Below, piece after piece: positions 1-7,102 of a stretch of 64,000 nt of DNA. Within the stretch, counting starts at the first letter, position 1. Each line of letters opens with the position of its first letter. Under the pieces are notes generated by a model that was not told where the DNA came from, made no database searches, and saw nothing but the letters and a program-made list of their open reading frames with translations. Made by a program: the position numbers and the translations under genes. Origin of the DNA: Notoacmeibacter sp. MSK16QG-6 (GTDB lineage: Bacteria > Pseudomonadota > Alphaproteobacteria > Rhizobiales > Rhizobiaceae); assembly GCF_024158145.1 (NCBI RefSeq), contig NZ_JAMYXM010000001.1, forward strand, positions 1,116,001 through 1,180,000, given 5' to 3'.

Positions 1-4
1 CCAT
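1..4 (-). CDS. Start codon of a further minus-strand gene cut by the window edge
   Basis: Only the ATG (complement of positions 2-4) and one more base lie in the window. It is preceded on the minus strand by a strong Shine-Dalgarno sequence, AGGAGA at 15-10, with good spacing, and it follows the GyrI-like gene by about 40 bases. This suggests the TetR-led cluster continues to the left. The product cannot be inferred. Confidence 0.45.
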
Positions 5-47
5 CGCCCTCTCCTGACTTGAAGCCAAGGCGGAGCGGGCAAGGAAG

Positions 48-587
48 TCAACCGTCGCTGAGCTTCATCCGCAATTCCGTTCGCCATTCGGAGGGCGCCA
101 CATTCTGCCAAGGTCCAGATCGATAGATTTCGACCTGGCAGGCCGGCTCAAATTTATCAGCCGCCCGCGCCTCATCCTTTTCCAAGCGCCGTCCGCGCAG
201 CCAGCCCTCCAGCATGACAGTACTGTCGTAGAGGACATCGTAGGGGCCGGTATGGCTGGCGACGGCGTAGTTGCCCGCGGGAAGCTCACCGACGAATACT
301 TCACCGCCGTCCGGCACCGAAACCGATTTTTCGACGAGATTGGCGACATGGACCAGCGTCCGGCCATCCGCAGTGAAATGCATGTAGCGGAAGAGGCCTT
401 CACCCAATTCGATTCCTTTTTCTGCACACCATTCGTGCAGGCGAGGAAAAGCTTCCGGCGCTTTTTGCGGGAGCTCGGCCATCGCGCATTCCACTGCAAT
501 CGCGACATAGGCCATCGCATCGAATGACTGTACCGACGGGATCGAAAGTATGGCTTCGCTCCCTGCGGTTTCGTGAACGTCGCGCAT
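48..587 (-). CDS. GyrI-like / AraC effector-binding domain protein
   Basis: The 179-residue protein resembles the stand-alone small-molecule-binding domain found at the C-terminus of AraC/MerR regulators and in GyrI (SbmC). The match is to the general pattern: a central ELPAGNYAVASHTGPYD strand and loop and a C-terminal VEIYRSGP. No DNA-binding domain precedes it, so it is probably a soluble cytoplasmic ligand-binding protein. It is the last complete gene of a same-strand cluster led by a TetR regulator and sits next to two VOC proteins, which fits a role in sensing or sequestering small toxic compounds. The substrate is unknown. Confidence 0.7.
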   Translation of the reverse strand: MRDVHETAGSEAILSIPSVQSFDAMAYVAIAVECAMAELPQKAPEAFPRLHEWCAEKGIELGEGLFRYMHFTADGRTLVHVANLVEKSVSVPDGGEVFVGELPAGNYAVASHTGPYDVLYDSTVMLEGWLRGRRLEKDEARAADKFEPACQVEIYRSGPWQNVAPSEWRTELRMKLSDG

Positions 588-614
588 GACTGTCTTCTCC
601 CGGCGGTTATTCGG

Positions 615-1034
615 TTATTTCGGAGCCTTGTTGCCCGTGTAGTTGATCATCCAGTGGATGCCGTACCGGTCCGTCACCATTGCAAAGCGCTCCGCCCAGA
701 AGGTCTCTTCGAGATCCATGCGCACCGTCCCGCCATCGCTGATCGCCTCAAACCAGCGCTGCGCCTCTTCAATCGAAGAGGCAGGCATCGAGATGTCGAA
801 GCCCTGGGGCTTGTTGTACCACTCCTTGGGCGCATCGGAGGCCATCATCTCGCTTTCGCCGATGCGGACGGCCATGTTCATTACCAGGTCATCGCCACCC
901 GGCATCCGGTTTTCAGGATCGGGCGAATCGCCATTGCGGAAAATGCCGAGCACCTCACCGCCGAAGACATCGACGTAATAGCGCATGGCCTCTTCGCACT
1001 TACCTTCAAAGTAGAGATAGATCGTCGGCTGCAT
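615..1034 (-). CDS. VOC family protein (PhnB-like glyoxalase fold)
   Basis: The 139-residue protein begins MQPTIYLYFEGKCEEAMRYY, the characteristic opening of PhnB-type vicinal-oxygen-chelate proteins, and continues with VFGGEVLGIFRNGDSP and a C-terminal VTDRYGIHWMINY strand. Members are small cytoplasmic dimers; many are annotated as putative glyoxalase or 3-demethylubiquinone methyltransferase without tested function. Metal-ligand residues cannot be assigned by eye. It lies between the frameshifted DUF899 gene and the GyrI-like gene on the same strand, and a second VOC gene is three genes upstream. Confidence 0.8.
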   Translation of the reverse strand: MQPTIYLYFEGKCEEAMRYYVDVFGGEVLGIFRNGDSPDPENRMPGGDDLVMNMAVRIGESEMMASDAPKEWYNKPQGFDISMPASSIEEAQRWFEAISDGGTVRMDLEETFWAERFAMVTDRYGIHWMINYTGNKAPK

Positions 1035-1058
1035 TGTCTTGCTCCGTGAAAGTGAGGT

Positions 1059-1755
1059 TCAATATTCCAGTTTCGGATACCAGTCTGTTCCGCGCCCGGC
1101 CGGCGTAAGGTCGAGGATCGACCAAAGCGGAGCGATATCGGGCGCCGTGCGAGGGTCCTGCTGCGGATCGGCTTCCGGCACTTCGGCGGCCCAGAAACAG
1201 CCGCACTCGGTCGCCATCTTTCCGATAGACGGTCAGAGCCGGATTTTCGCTCCCGTCATCATTAATCAGGCCGAGATCATTGGCGTAATCGTCACCTACG
1301 GTTTGAACGAAATCGAGACCCCGCCAGCCACGCTCTTCGGCAAATGCCTTCTGCCGGGCAACGGGGCTGCGACCGAAAATCTTCAGCGCGACACGCTGCT
1401 CGATATCCTTGGCATTGCCGTCCACCCCGCCGAGCCAGTTCGTGCACATCGGGCAAGGCCGCTCGCGTTCGGGACCGTACATCCAGAAGTAGCTGACCAG
1501 CGTATCGTGCTCACCGAAAAGATCTTTCAGGCCGACTTCCTTTCCGCCCTCGGTCCTGAAGCGATAGTCCTTCTCTATGACAGGGCCGGGAGGCAGCGCC
1601 ATTCGCTGTTCGCTCAGGCGGGTCATGTGCCGGCGAAAATCGATTTCCTCGGCGAGAAGCGCCTGTCTGGCGGTCGCATATTCCGCGCTTTCGCCAGAAA
1701 ATTGCGGTGTTCTGCGATGGGCGATGTCGGCAGCCGGTTTCAGGCCTTGAGACAT
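1059..1755 (-). pseudogene. DUF899 thioredoxin-like family protein, single-base frameshift
   Basis: The ATG at 1755 follows the ribosome site AGGGAG. About 186 residues then read as a DUF899-type protein, including the RPCPMCTNWLGG motif typical of this thioredoxin-like family. At 1195-1197 (AAA on the plus strand, TTT in the gene) one extra base shifts the frame. Removing it restores FWAAEVPEADPQQDPR and the family-like ending DWYPKLEY, with a TGA at 1059-1061, giving about 231 residues. As written, the frame runs on into unrelated sequence past the start of the next gene. Either the gene is freshly inactivated or this is a sequencing error in a short homopolymer. Confidence 0.8.
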
Positions 1756-1798
1756 AATGGCACTCCCTTTCACTCGACCTCTCGTCGGCCGCGATATC

Positions 1799-2290
1799 CT
1801 AAGCGGCGACAGCGGCCTCAATGTCCGCGATTTCGATTTTCTTCATCTGCCAGACCGCGTTCAGGACGCGCTGTTTTGTTTCCGGGTTCGACGAGTTCAT
1901 CAGTTCGATGAACCGGCGCGGTATCACCTGCCAGCGCAGCCCGAAGCGGTCGACGCACCAGCCGCATTCGACCTCGCGGCCGCCATCGGCAATGAGAGCG
2001 CTCCATAGCCGGTCGAGCTCGTTCTGATCATCGGCGTAAACCACCAGAGAAGCAGCCTCAGAATGCGGAAAATCAACGCCTCCATTGAGGAGTTGGTAGG
2101 AAACGCCGCCGAGCGTCAGTTGCACCAGCATAGGTTTGCCGGTTTCGAGTGGCACGCCTTGCGGTATCTCTTTCGGTACACGCTCGATCGAGTCGATATG
2201 GCTGTCCGGCATGAGCGAAACGTAGAACTCGGCCACCTCTTCCAAATCGTGATTGAACCAGAGGCAGGTCAGAACCTTGGGGTCAGACAT
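1799..2290 (-). CDS. VOC family protein (PhnB / 3-demethylubiquinone methyltransferase-like)
   Basis: The protein is 163 residues from the ATG at 2290, which follows the ribosome site GGGAGA; the frame is open further upstream but without a comparable site. It starts MSDPKVLTCLWFNHDLEEVA and contains FPHSEAASLVVYADDQNELDRLW and CGWCVDRFGLRWQVIP, the signature of the PhnB-like VOC subfamily in which CGW is followed by a DRFG turn. It ends about ten bases short of the DUF1428 gene and belongs to the same cluster. Its substrate is unknown; the methyltransferase label in databases reflects history rather than assays. Confidence 0.8.
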   Translation of the reverse strand: MSDPKVLTCLWFNHDLEEVAEFYVSLMPDSHIDSIERVPKEIPQGVPLETGKPMLVQLTLGGVSYQLLNGGVDFPHSEAASLVVYADDQNELDRLWSALIADGGREVECGWCVDRFGLRWQVIPRRFIELMNSSNPETKQRVLNAVWQMKKIEIADIEAAVAA

Positions 2291-2300
2291 GGCGTTCTCC

Positions 2301-2648
2301 CTACGCTTCCAGAATGGGCTGAAAACCGCCCCAGAACATGCGCTTGCCATCGAAGGGCATTTCGTTCGGCTGCATGGATGGGTCTTCCATCATCGTCTTC
2401 CAAGCCGCATCGCGCGTCGTCTTGTCCGGCCACTTGATCCAGGAGAAGATGACGCTTTCATCATCCTGCCGCTTGGTGGCGAGGGTGAAGGACGTGGTTT
2501 CGCCTTCCGGTACATTATCTTCCCAGCATTCCACGACCTCGATCGCGCCATGCTTGCGAAAGATTTCTGCGGCCTTGCGCGCCTCTTGCAGATACGCGTC
2601 CTTATTCTTCGTCGGCACTGGGGCGACGAACCCGTCAATATATGGCAC
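2301..2648 (-). CDS. DUF1428 family protein
   Basis: The 115-residue protein opens MPYIDGFVAPVPTKNKDAY and contains WPDKTTRDAAWKTMMEDP and a GKRMFWGGF ending, which is the standard pattern of DUF1428 (YbaA-like), a ferredoxin-fold alpha/beta-barrel family of unknown function. It is full length. A ribosome site (AGGAGGAAC) precedes the ATG. It lies 30 bases from the AHSA1 gene and 10 from the VOC gene, so co-transcription is likely. Confidence 0.85.
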   Translation of the reverse strand: MPYIDGFVAPVPTKNKDAYLQEARKAAEIFRKHGAIEVVECWEDNVPEGETTSFTLATKRQDDESVIFSWIKWPDKTTRDAAWKTMMEDPSMQPNEMPFDGKRMFWGGFQPILEA

Positions 2649-2678
2649 GATGTGTTCCTCCTGTTCGTTCCGCAGCGT

Positions 2679-3137
2679 TCAGATGGTTTTCGCCAGCGCT
2701 TCGAGCTGATCGGTTGCTGCGTTCCATCCTTGCTCGAACCCCATCTCCTCGTGCTGTCTTCGGTCGTCCTCGCTCCAATGGCGAGCTTCCCAGCGATAGG
2801 CTGTCCTGCCTTCGCCCGCATCGGCGAAGGTGACGGTGGAGACGAGGAACGGCTTGCCGCCCGGCTGCCAATCGCCGATGAAGGCGTCGGTCGTCACCAG
2901 CCTCTCTTGCGGGACCACGTCGAGAACCTGACCGGGATTGTCGTGACGTTCGCCTTCAGGGCTTTGCATTACGACCTGGAAGACGCCGCCGGGTCGGATG
3001 TCGAGTTGGGCCTCGGCGACAGACCAAGGCTTTGGGCAGAACCACTGTTTCAATAGGTCCGGTTCTGTCCAGCAGCGCCATAGCTTTTGACGCGGCGCAT
3101 CAAGTGTCCGCTCGATGAAAAGCGTCTGGTCGGTCAT
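2679..3137 (-). CDS. SRPBCC / AHSA1-domain protein
   Basis: The 152-residue protein begins with IERTLDAPRQKLWRCWTEPD and contains QWFCPKPWSV and DIRPGGVF, the typical START/Bet v 1-like AHSA1 fold seen in many bacterial proteins associated with stress or polyketide cyclases. It probably binds a hydrophobic ligand. Its ATG overlaps the TetR stop by four bases (ATGA), so the two are translationally coupled. AHSA1 genes next to small transcription regulators are common; here the partner is a TetR rather than an ArsR protein. Confidence 0.85.
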   Translation of the reverse strand: MTDQTLFIERTLDAPRQKLWRCWTEPDLLKQWFCPKPWSVAEAQLDIRPGGVFQVVMQSPEGERHDNPGQVLDVVPQERLVTTDAFIGDWQPGGKPFLVSTVTFADAGEGRTAYRWEARHWSEDDRRQHEEMGFEQGWNAATDQLEALAKTI

Positions 3138-3769
3138 CTTCGGTCGTCCTTTTCGAATAGCAATTCAACATAGCGCTTGAGATGATCGACGCTTTCACGT
3201 GCGCGATCCGGCCCTCCATCGGCCTTTGCGATAATGAATGCGCCCTGCAGAACCGCCTGAATGTGGAGGGCAAGGCTTTCGGCGCTCCAGTCGGCATCAG
3301 GGCAATGCTCCGCCTTCGCCGCGTCGATATCCACTTCGTAAGTCTCGGCATGGGCGAAAATCGAGGCGCGCGCCGCCTCGCGGATGGCCGGAGCGGAGAG
3401 GTGCACCTCCTGCGCCAGCGTGCCGACATAGCAGGTGAATTCGTCGGTCTGTCCGCCGATGATCTCACGGCGAAAATCGATATAGGCGAGTACGCGATCA
3501 AGCGGATCGTCCGGCAGATGATACGGCGCGGCCTCGAAGAGTTGGCCCGTCACCTCGCTCCAGCGCGCGGCAGCGGCGACAGCCATCTCTTCCTTGTTCT
3601 TAAAGTGATGAAAAAAGCCACCTTTGGTGACGCCGGCAGCGGTGGCCACCTCATCCACACGTGTCGCGGCGTACCCCTTCTCGCGCACGGAAGCGATGGC
3701 GGCGTCCAGTATGCGCATCCTCGCCTCCTCACCTTTCCTGTAACTACGTTTGATTTCAGTCATACTCAT
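3134..3769 (-). CDS. TetR/AcrR family transcriptional regulator
   Basis: The product is 211 residues if the ATG at 3769 (MSM) is used; a second ATG two codons on is equally possible, and neither has a strong ribosome site. The N-terminal helix-turn-helix is clear (ARMRILDAAIASVREKGYAA, then VTKGGFFHHFKNKEEM), followed by an all-helical ligand domain. An 18-bp palindrome lies four bases upstream of the start, so autorepression is likely. It heads a minus-strand cluster of six to seven small proteins and overlaps the AHSA1 gene by four bases. The open frame continues far upstream, but that extension is not TetR-like and overlaps prfC. Confidence 0.9.
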   Translation of the reverse strand: MSMTEIKRSYRKGEEARMRILDAAIASVREKGYAATRVDEVATAAGVTKGGFFHHFKNKEEMAVAAAARWSEVTGQLFEAAPYHLPDDPLDRVLAYIDFRREIIGGQTDEFTCYVGTLAQEVHLSAPAIREAARASIFAHAETYEVDIDAAKAEHCPDADWSAESLALHIQAVLQGAFIIAKADGGPDRARESVDHLKRYVELLFEKDDRR

Positions 3770-3772
3770 TAC

Positions 3773-3790
3773 ATACCGACCGGTTGGTAT
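3773..3790. promoter_or_regulatory. Palindromic operator, probably for the adjacent TetR
   Basis: ATACCGACCGGTTGGTAT is an 18-bp inverted repeat with one mismatched pair (ATACC-N-ACCGGT-N-GGTAT). Many TetR-family operators have this form. It lies immediately upstream of the tetR start, where a bound dimer would block transcription. prfC starts 113 bases away on the other strand and could in principle also be affected. Confidence 0.75.
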
Positions 3791-3902
3791 CTTTGTCAAG
3801 CAATCCGATTTAGATGAGGCGCGGCTGCGACTGTCTCTACCGCGTTGACTTCGGCCCGGTCGCTTGCCACATGGCGGGCAAAGCTTACGTGGAAACCATC
3901 TC

Positions 3903-5498
3903 ATGGCCGACACATTGGAAGACAAGGTCGCGCGGCGGCGCACCTTCGCCATCATCTCGCACCCCGATGCGGGCAAAACCACGCTGACCGAAAAACTGCT
4001 GCTGTTCGGCGGCGCGATCCAGCTTGCCGGTGAGGTGAAAGCCAAGAAGAACCGCCAGAGCAGTCGTTCCGACTGGATGAAGATCGAGAAGGAGCGCGGC
4101 ATCTCGGTCGTCACCTCAGTGATGACCTTCGAATATGAGGACCATGTCTTCAACCTGCTGGATACGCCCGGTCACGAAGACTTCGCCGACGACACCTACC
4201 GCACGCTGACCGCTGTCGATTCCGCCATCATGGTGATCGATGCGGCCAAGGGCATCGAGCCGCGCACGCTGAAGCTGTTCGAGGTCTGCCGGCTGCGCGA
4301 CATCCCGATCATCACCTTCGTCAACAAGATGGACCGCGAGGCGCGCGACAATTTCGAGATCCTCGACGAGATCGAGGAGAAGCTGGCGCTCGATACCGCA
4401 CCCATCACCTGGCCGATCGGTCAGGGCAAAAGCTTTTGCGGCACCTATCACCTCTCCGAAAGCGCCGTCCGCCACGGCGATGCCGAGAAGGATCGCACCA
4501 AGGTCAACGGCCCGCAGGCGGACGCCGCCGCGGGGATGTTGCCGGAGAACGAGCAGGAAGGCTTCGTCGAGGGCGTCGAACTGGCAGCCGAAGCCTGCCG
4601 GCCCTTCGATATGCAGGCGTTTCGCGAAGGTCATCTGACGCCGGTCTTCTTCGGCTCGGCGCTGAAGAATTACGGCGTACGCGATCTGATCCACGCGCTG
4701 ATGGATTACGCCCCTGCCCCACGCGCGCAGGAAGCGGAAAACCGTCATGTCGAAGCAACCGAGAAGGGCATGAGCGCCTTCGTCTTCAAGATTCAGGCCA
4801 ATATGGACCCGAACCATCGCGACCGCATCGCCTTCGTCCGCGTCTGCTCCGGTACGCTGGCGCGGGGCATGAAGGCGAAGCTCGTGCGGACCGGCAAGGC
4901 GATGCCGCTCTCCGCGCCGCAATTCTTCTTCGCCTCGCAGCGGCACCTTGCGGAAGAAGCCTATGCGGGCGACGTGGTCGGCATTCCGAACCACGGCACG
5001 TTGCGCATTGGCGATACGCTGACCGATGGGGAGGATATCGTTTTTCGCGGCGTGCCCAATTTCGCGCCGGAAATCCTGCGCCGCGTGTCGCTGAAAGATG
5101 CGATGAAGGCCAAGAAGCTGAAGGAGGCGCTAGCGCAGATGGCGGAGGAAGGCGTCGTTCAGCTCTTCACGCCGGAGGATGGTTCGCCCGCCATTGTCGG
5201 CGTTGTCGGCGCGCTGCAGATCGATGTGCTGGCCGAACGGCTCAGCCAGGAATATTCGCTTCCGGTCGGTTTCGAGCCGGCCCGCTTCGCCGTCGCGCGC
5301 TGGATTTCCGCGCCGAGCCCGCAGGAATTGCGTGACTTCATGGACGCCCATCGCGGCGAAATGACGCGCGATCTCGATGGCGATCCGGTCTATATGGCGC
5401 CGAACGCCTTCTCGCTGAATTACGAGGCCGAGCGCTGGCCGAAGATCGAATTTGCAACTGTGAAGGACTACCAGATCGGCACCAAAAAAGCTGCGTGA
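3903..5498 (+). CDS. prfC: Peptide chain release factor 3 (RF3)
   Basis: This 531-residue translation GTPase recycles RF1/RF2 from the ribosome after peptide release. Visible G motifs are HPDAGKTTLTEKLL (P-loop, near residue 18), the RGISVVTSV switch, LDTPGHEDF (G3) and FVNKMDRE (G4), followed by domain II and the RF3 C-terminal domain. Length is normal for the family. The start was placed at MADTLEDKVARR rather than 13 codons upstream because family members begin about ten residues before the GTPase core. It stands alone, divergent from tetR. Confidence 0.95.
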   Translation: MADTLEDKVARRRTFAIISHPDAGKTTLTEKLLLFGGAIQLAGEVKAKKNRQSSRSDWMKIEKERGISVVTSVMTFEYEDHVFNLLDTPGHEDFADDTYRTLTAVDSAIMVIDAAKGIEPRTLKLFEVCRLRDIPIITFVNKMDREARDNFEILDEIEEKLALDTAPITWPIGQGKSFCGTYHLSESAVRHGDAEKDRTKVNGPQADAAAGMLPENEQEGFVEGVELAAEACRPFDMQAFREGHLTPVFFGSALKNYGVRDLIHALMDYAPAPRAQEAENRHVEATEKGMSAFVFKIQANMDPNHRDRIAFVRVCSGTLARGMKAKLVRTGKAMPLSAPQFFFASQRHLAEEAYAGDVVGIPNHGTLRIGDTLTDGEDIVFRGVPNFAPEILRRVSLKDAMKAKKLKEALAQMAEEGVVQLFTPEDGSPAIVGVVGALQIDVLAERLSQEYSLPVGFEPARFAVARWISAPSPQELRDFMDAHRGEMTRDLDGDPVYMAPNAFSLNYEAERWPKIEFATVKDYQIGTKKAA

Positions 5499-5654
5499 AC
5501 CTGCTACTGGACAACGCGGCAACATATTGCGCGCCGGTAGCGACAAGGCGAAATCGATGCCTCATCACGGCTACTAATTGCCAAGCGAATCCCTAAATCG
5601 GGAATGCTCGCACCCTATATCTTTTCGACAACCGCAATTTCCAAAGGAGCTACC

Positions 5655-6311
5655 ATGAGCCTCCGTATCAACGACACGATTGAAAACCTGGAGGTCGAGA
5701 CCGACCAGGGCACATTCAAGCTGCATGACTGGATCGGCGATAGCTGGGCCATCATCTTCAGCCATCCGAAGGATTTCACCCCGGTCTGCACGACAGAATT
5801 CGGCGCCGTTGCCCAACTCTCTGACGAATGGGAGAAGCGCGGCACGAAGGTGCTCGGCGTTTCCGTCGACAGCGCCGACGATCACGTGAAATGGAAAGGC
5901 GATATTGAGAAGGTCGGCGGCGCGAAAGCCGGTTTCCCCATCGTCGCCGATACCGATCTGAAGGTTGCCAAAGCCTTCGATATGCTTCCGGCCGAAGCCT
6001 ATCTGCCGGATGGTCGCACGCCGAACGACACGGCGACGGTCCGCACCGTCTATATCATCGGGCCGGATAAAAAACTGAAACTGTCGATGACCTATCCGAT
6101 GAATGTCGGTCGCAACTTCGCAGAAGTTCTGCGCGCACTCGATGGCCTGCAGACAGCCGCGAAGCACACGGTCGCCACACCGGCGAACTGGAATGTCGGC
6201 GACGACGTCATCATTCCAGCGACCGTTTCCGACGAAGATGCCAAAACCAAATTCGGCGAGTTCGAGACGGTCCTGCCCTATCTTCGCAAGGCAAAGCAGC
6301 CCACTGCCTGA
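5655..6311 (+). CDS. 1-Cys peroxiredoxin (Prx6 type)
   Basis: The protein is 218 residues from the ATG at 5655, preceded by AAAGGAGC. The peroxidatic cysteine is Cys45 in FTPVCTTEF. The long C-terminal part (VATPANWNVGDDVIIPATVSD) is typical of the Prx6 subfamily, which reduces peroxides with a single catalytic cysteine and needs an external thiol. There is no signal peptide, so it acts in the cytoplasm. A strong intrinsic terminator follows at 6338, so it is a single-gene transcript. Confidence 0.92.
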   Translation: MSLRINDTIENLEVETDQGTFKLHDWIGDSWAIIFSHPKDFTPVCTTEFGAVAQLSDEWEKRGTKVLGVSVDSADDHVKWKGDIEKVGGAKAGFPIVADTDLKVAKAFDMLPAEAYLPDGRTPNDTATVRTVYIIGPDKKLKLSMTYPMNVGRNFAEVLRALDGLQTAAKHTVATPANWNVGDDVIIPATVSDEDAKTKFGEFETVLPYLRKAKQPTA

Positions 6312-6337
6312 GCAGCGGCGAAGTCGAGGAAATCTGC

Positions 6338-6368
6338 AAAGGCCGGTGCGATGACGCACCGGCCTTTT
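6338..6368 (+). terminator. Rho-independent terminator after the peroxiredoxin gene
   Basis: A 13-base stem (AAAGGCCGGTGCG against CGCACCGGCCTTT) with an ATGA loop is followed by a short T run. Confidence 0.9.
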
Positions 6369-6381
6369 CGCTGCCCGCTAT

Positions 6382-6407
6382 GGAACGAGACCACCGCCTT
6401 GCGTGTT
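6382..6407 (+). promoter_or_regulatory. Candidate EcfG-type (general stress sigma) promoter
   Basis: GGAAC at 6382-6386, a 17-base spacer, then TGTT at 6404-6407. This differs at one position from the alphaproteobacterial EcfG consensus GGAAC-N16/17-CGTT. It lies 44 bases upstream of a DUF892 gene, a family often found in general stress regulons. Confidence 0.4.
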
Positions 6408-6450
6408 AGTTCAACGACGATTTTGAAGACATCAAAGGAAGGTTTCTTTC

Positions 6451-6945
6451 ATGGCCATTGCCAATCTAAAAGACGTTTATGTCGATCAATTGCAGGACAT
6501 TTTCAGCGCCTGTCACCAATCCAAAAAAGCCACTGAAGAACTAAAGGGCGCGGCGAACGATTCCGAACTGAAGGACGCGCTGGCAGCCGGCGTGAAAGGC
6601 ATCGAGAGCGGCATGGATGTGCTGCGCAAGATCGTCGAAGGTCACGGCGCAGATCCGAAGGGCGAGCACTGCAAGGGCATGGAAGGTCTCGTCAAGGAAG
6701 CCCGTTCCCATGGTATCGAAGAAGACATCAGCGACCCGGACGCCCGCGACGCGATGATCATCACGCAGTATCAGCGCATGGCGCACTACGCGATCGCAGG
6801 CTATGGCTGCCTGGTCGCTTTCGCGCGTCGCCTGGAGCTCAATGACGAAGCCGAAAAGTTGCAGGACTGCCTCAACGAGACCTATGAAGGCGACCGGCAC
6901 ATGACCGATCTTGCCATGGGCGGCATCAACAAGGCGGCCGTCTGA
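6451..6945 (+). CDS. DUF892 (YciE/YciF-like) ferritin-like protein
   Basis: The 164-residue protein has the DUF892 pattern: N-terminal LKDVYVDQLQDIFSA, a central MEGLVKEA, and a C-terminal YQRMAHYAIAGYGCLVAFA helix with metal-binding type Glu/His positions. These are four-helix ferritin-like proteins induced by osmotic, oxidative or stationary-phase stress; the enzymatic role is unproven. AGGAAGG lies eight bases from the ATG. It has its own terminator and a candidate EcfG promoter, so it is probably a single-gene stress unit. Confidence 0.88.
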   Translation: MAIANLKDVYVDQLQDIFSACHQSKKATEELKGAANDSELKDALAAGVKGIESGMDVLRKIVEGHGADPKGEHCKGMEGLVKEARSHGIEEDISDPDARDAMIITQYQRMAHYAIAGYGCLVAFARRLELNDEAEKLQDCLNETYEGDRHMTDLAMGGINKAAV

Positions 6946-6969
6946 TACCGACGATTGTTTTATGAGGTT

Positions 6970-6999
6970 AAGGCCGGCGACGACATCGCCGGCCTTTTT
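6970..6999 (+). terminator. Rho-independent terminator after the DUF892 gene
   Basis: An 11-base stem (AAGGCCGGCGA against TCGCCGGCCTT) is followed by a T run. Confidence 0.9.
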
Positions 7000-7102
7000 G
7001 TTTTGTTAACGATCTTCCCTTCACGATGAAGAACTTTTCTTAAGGTCCAATGCGATATTCTGGCGAAATGTCACTTTTCGCACGATCCATCGGCGCACCG
7101 TC

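Noticed and set aside
3770-4153. N-terminal extension of the TetR frame by about 128 codons
   Set aside because: The extension overlaps prfC antisense, shows no TetR similarity and would include the operator; normal TetR length is reached from 3769.
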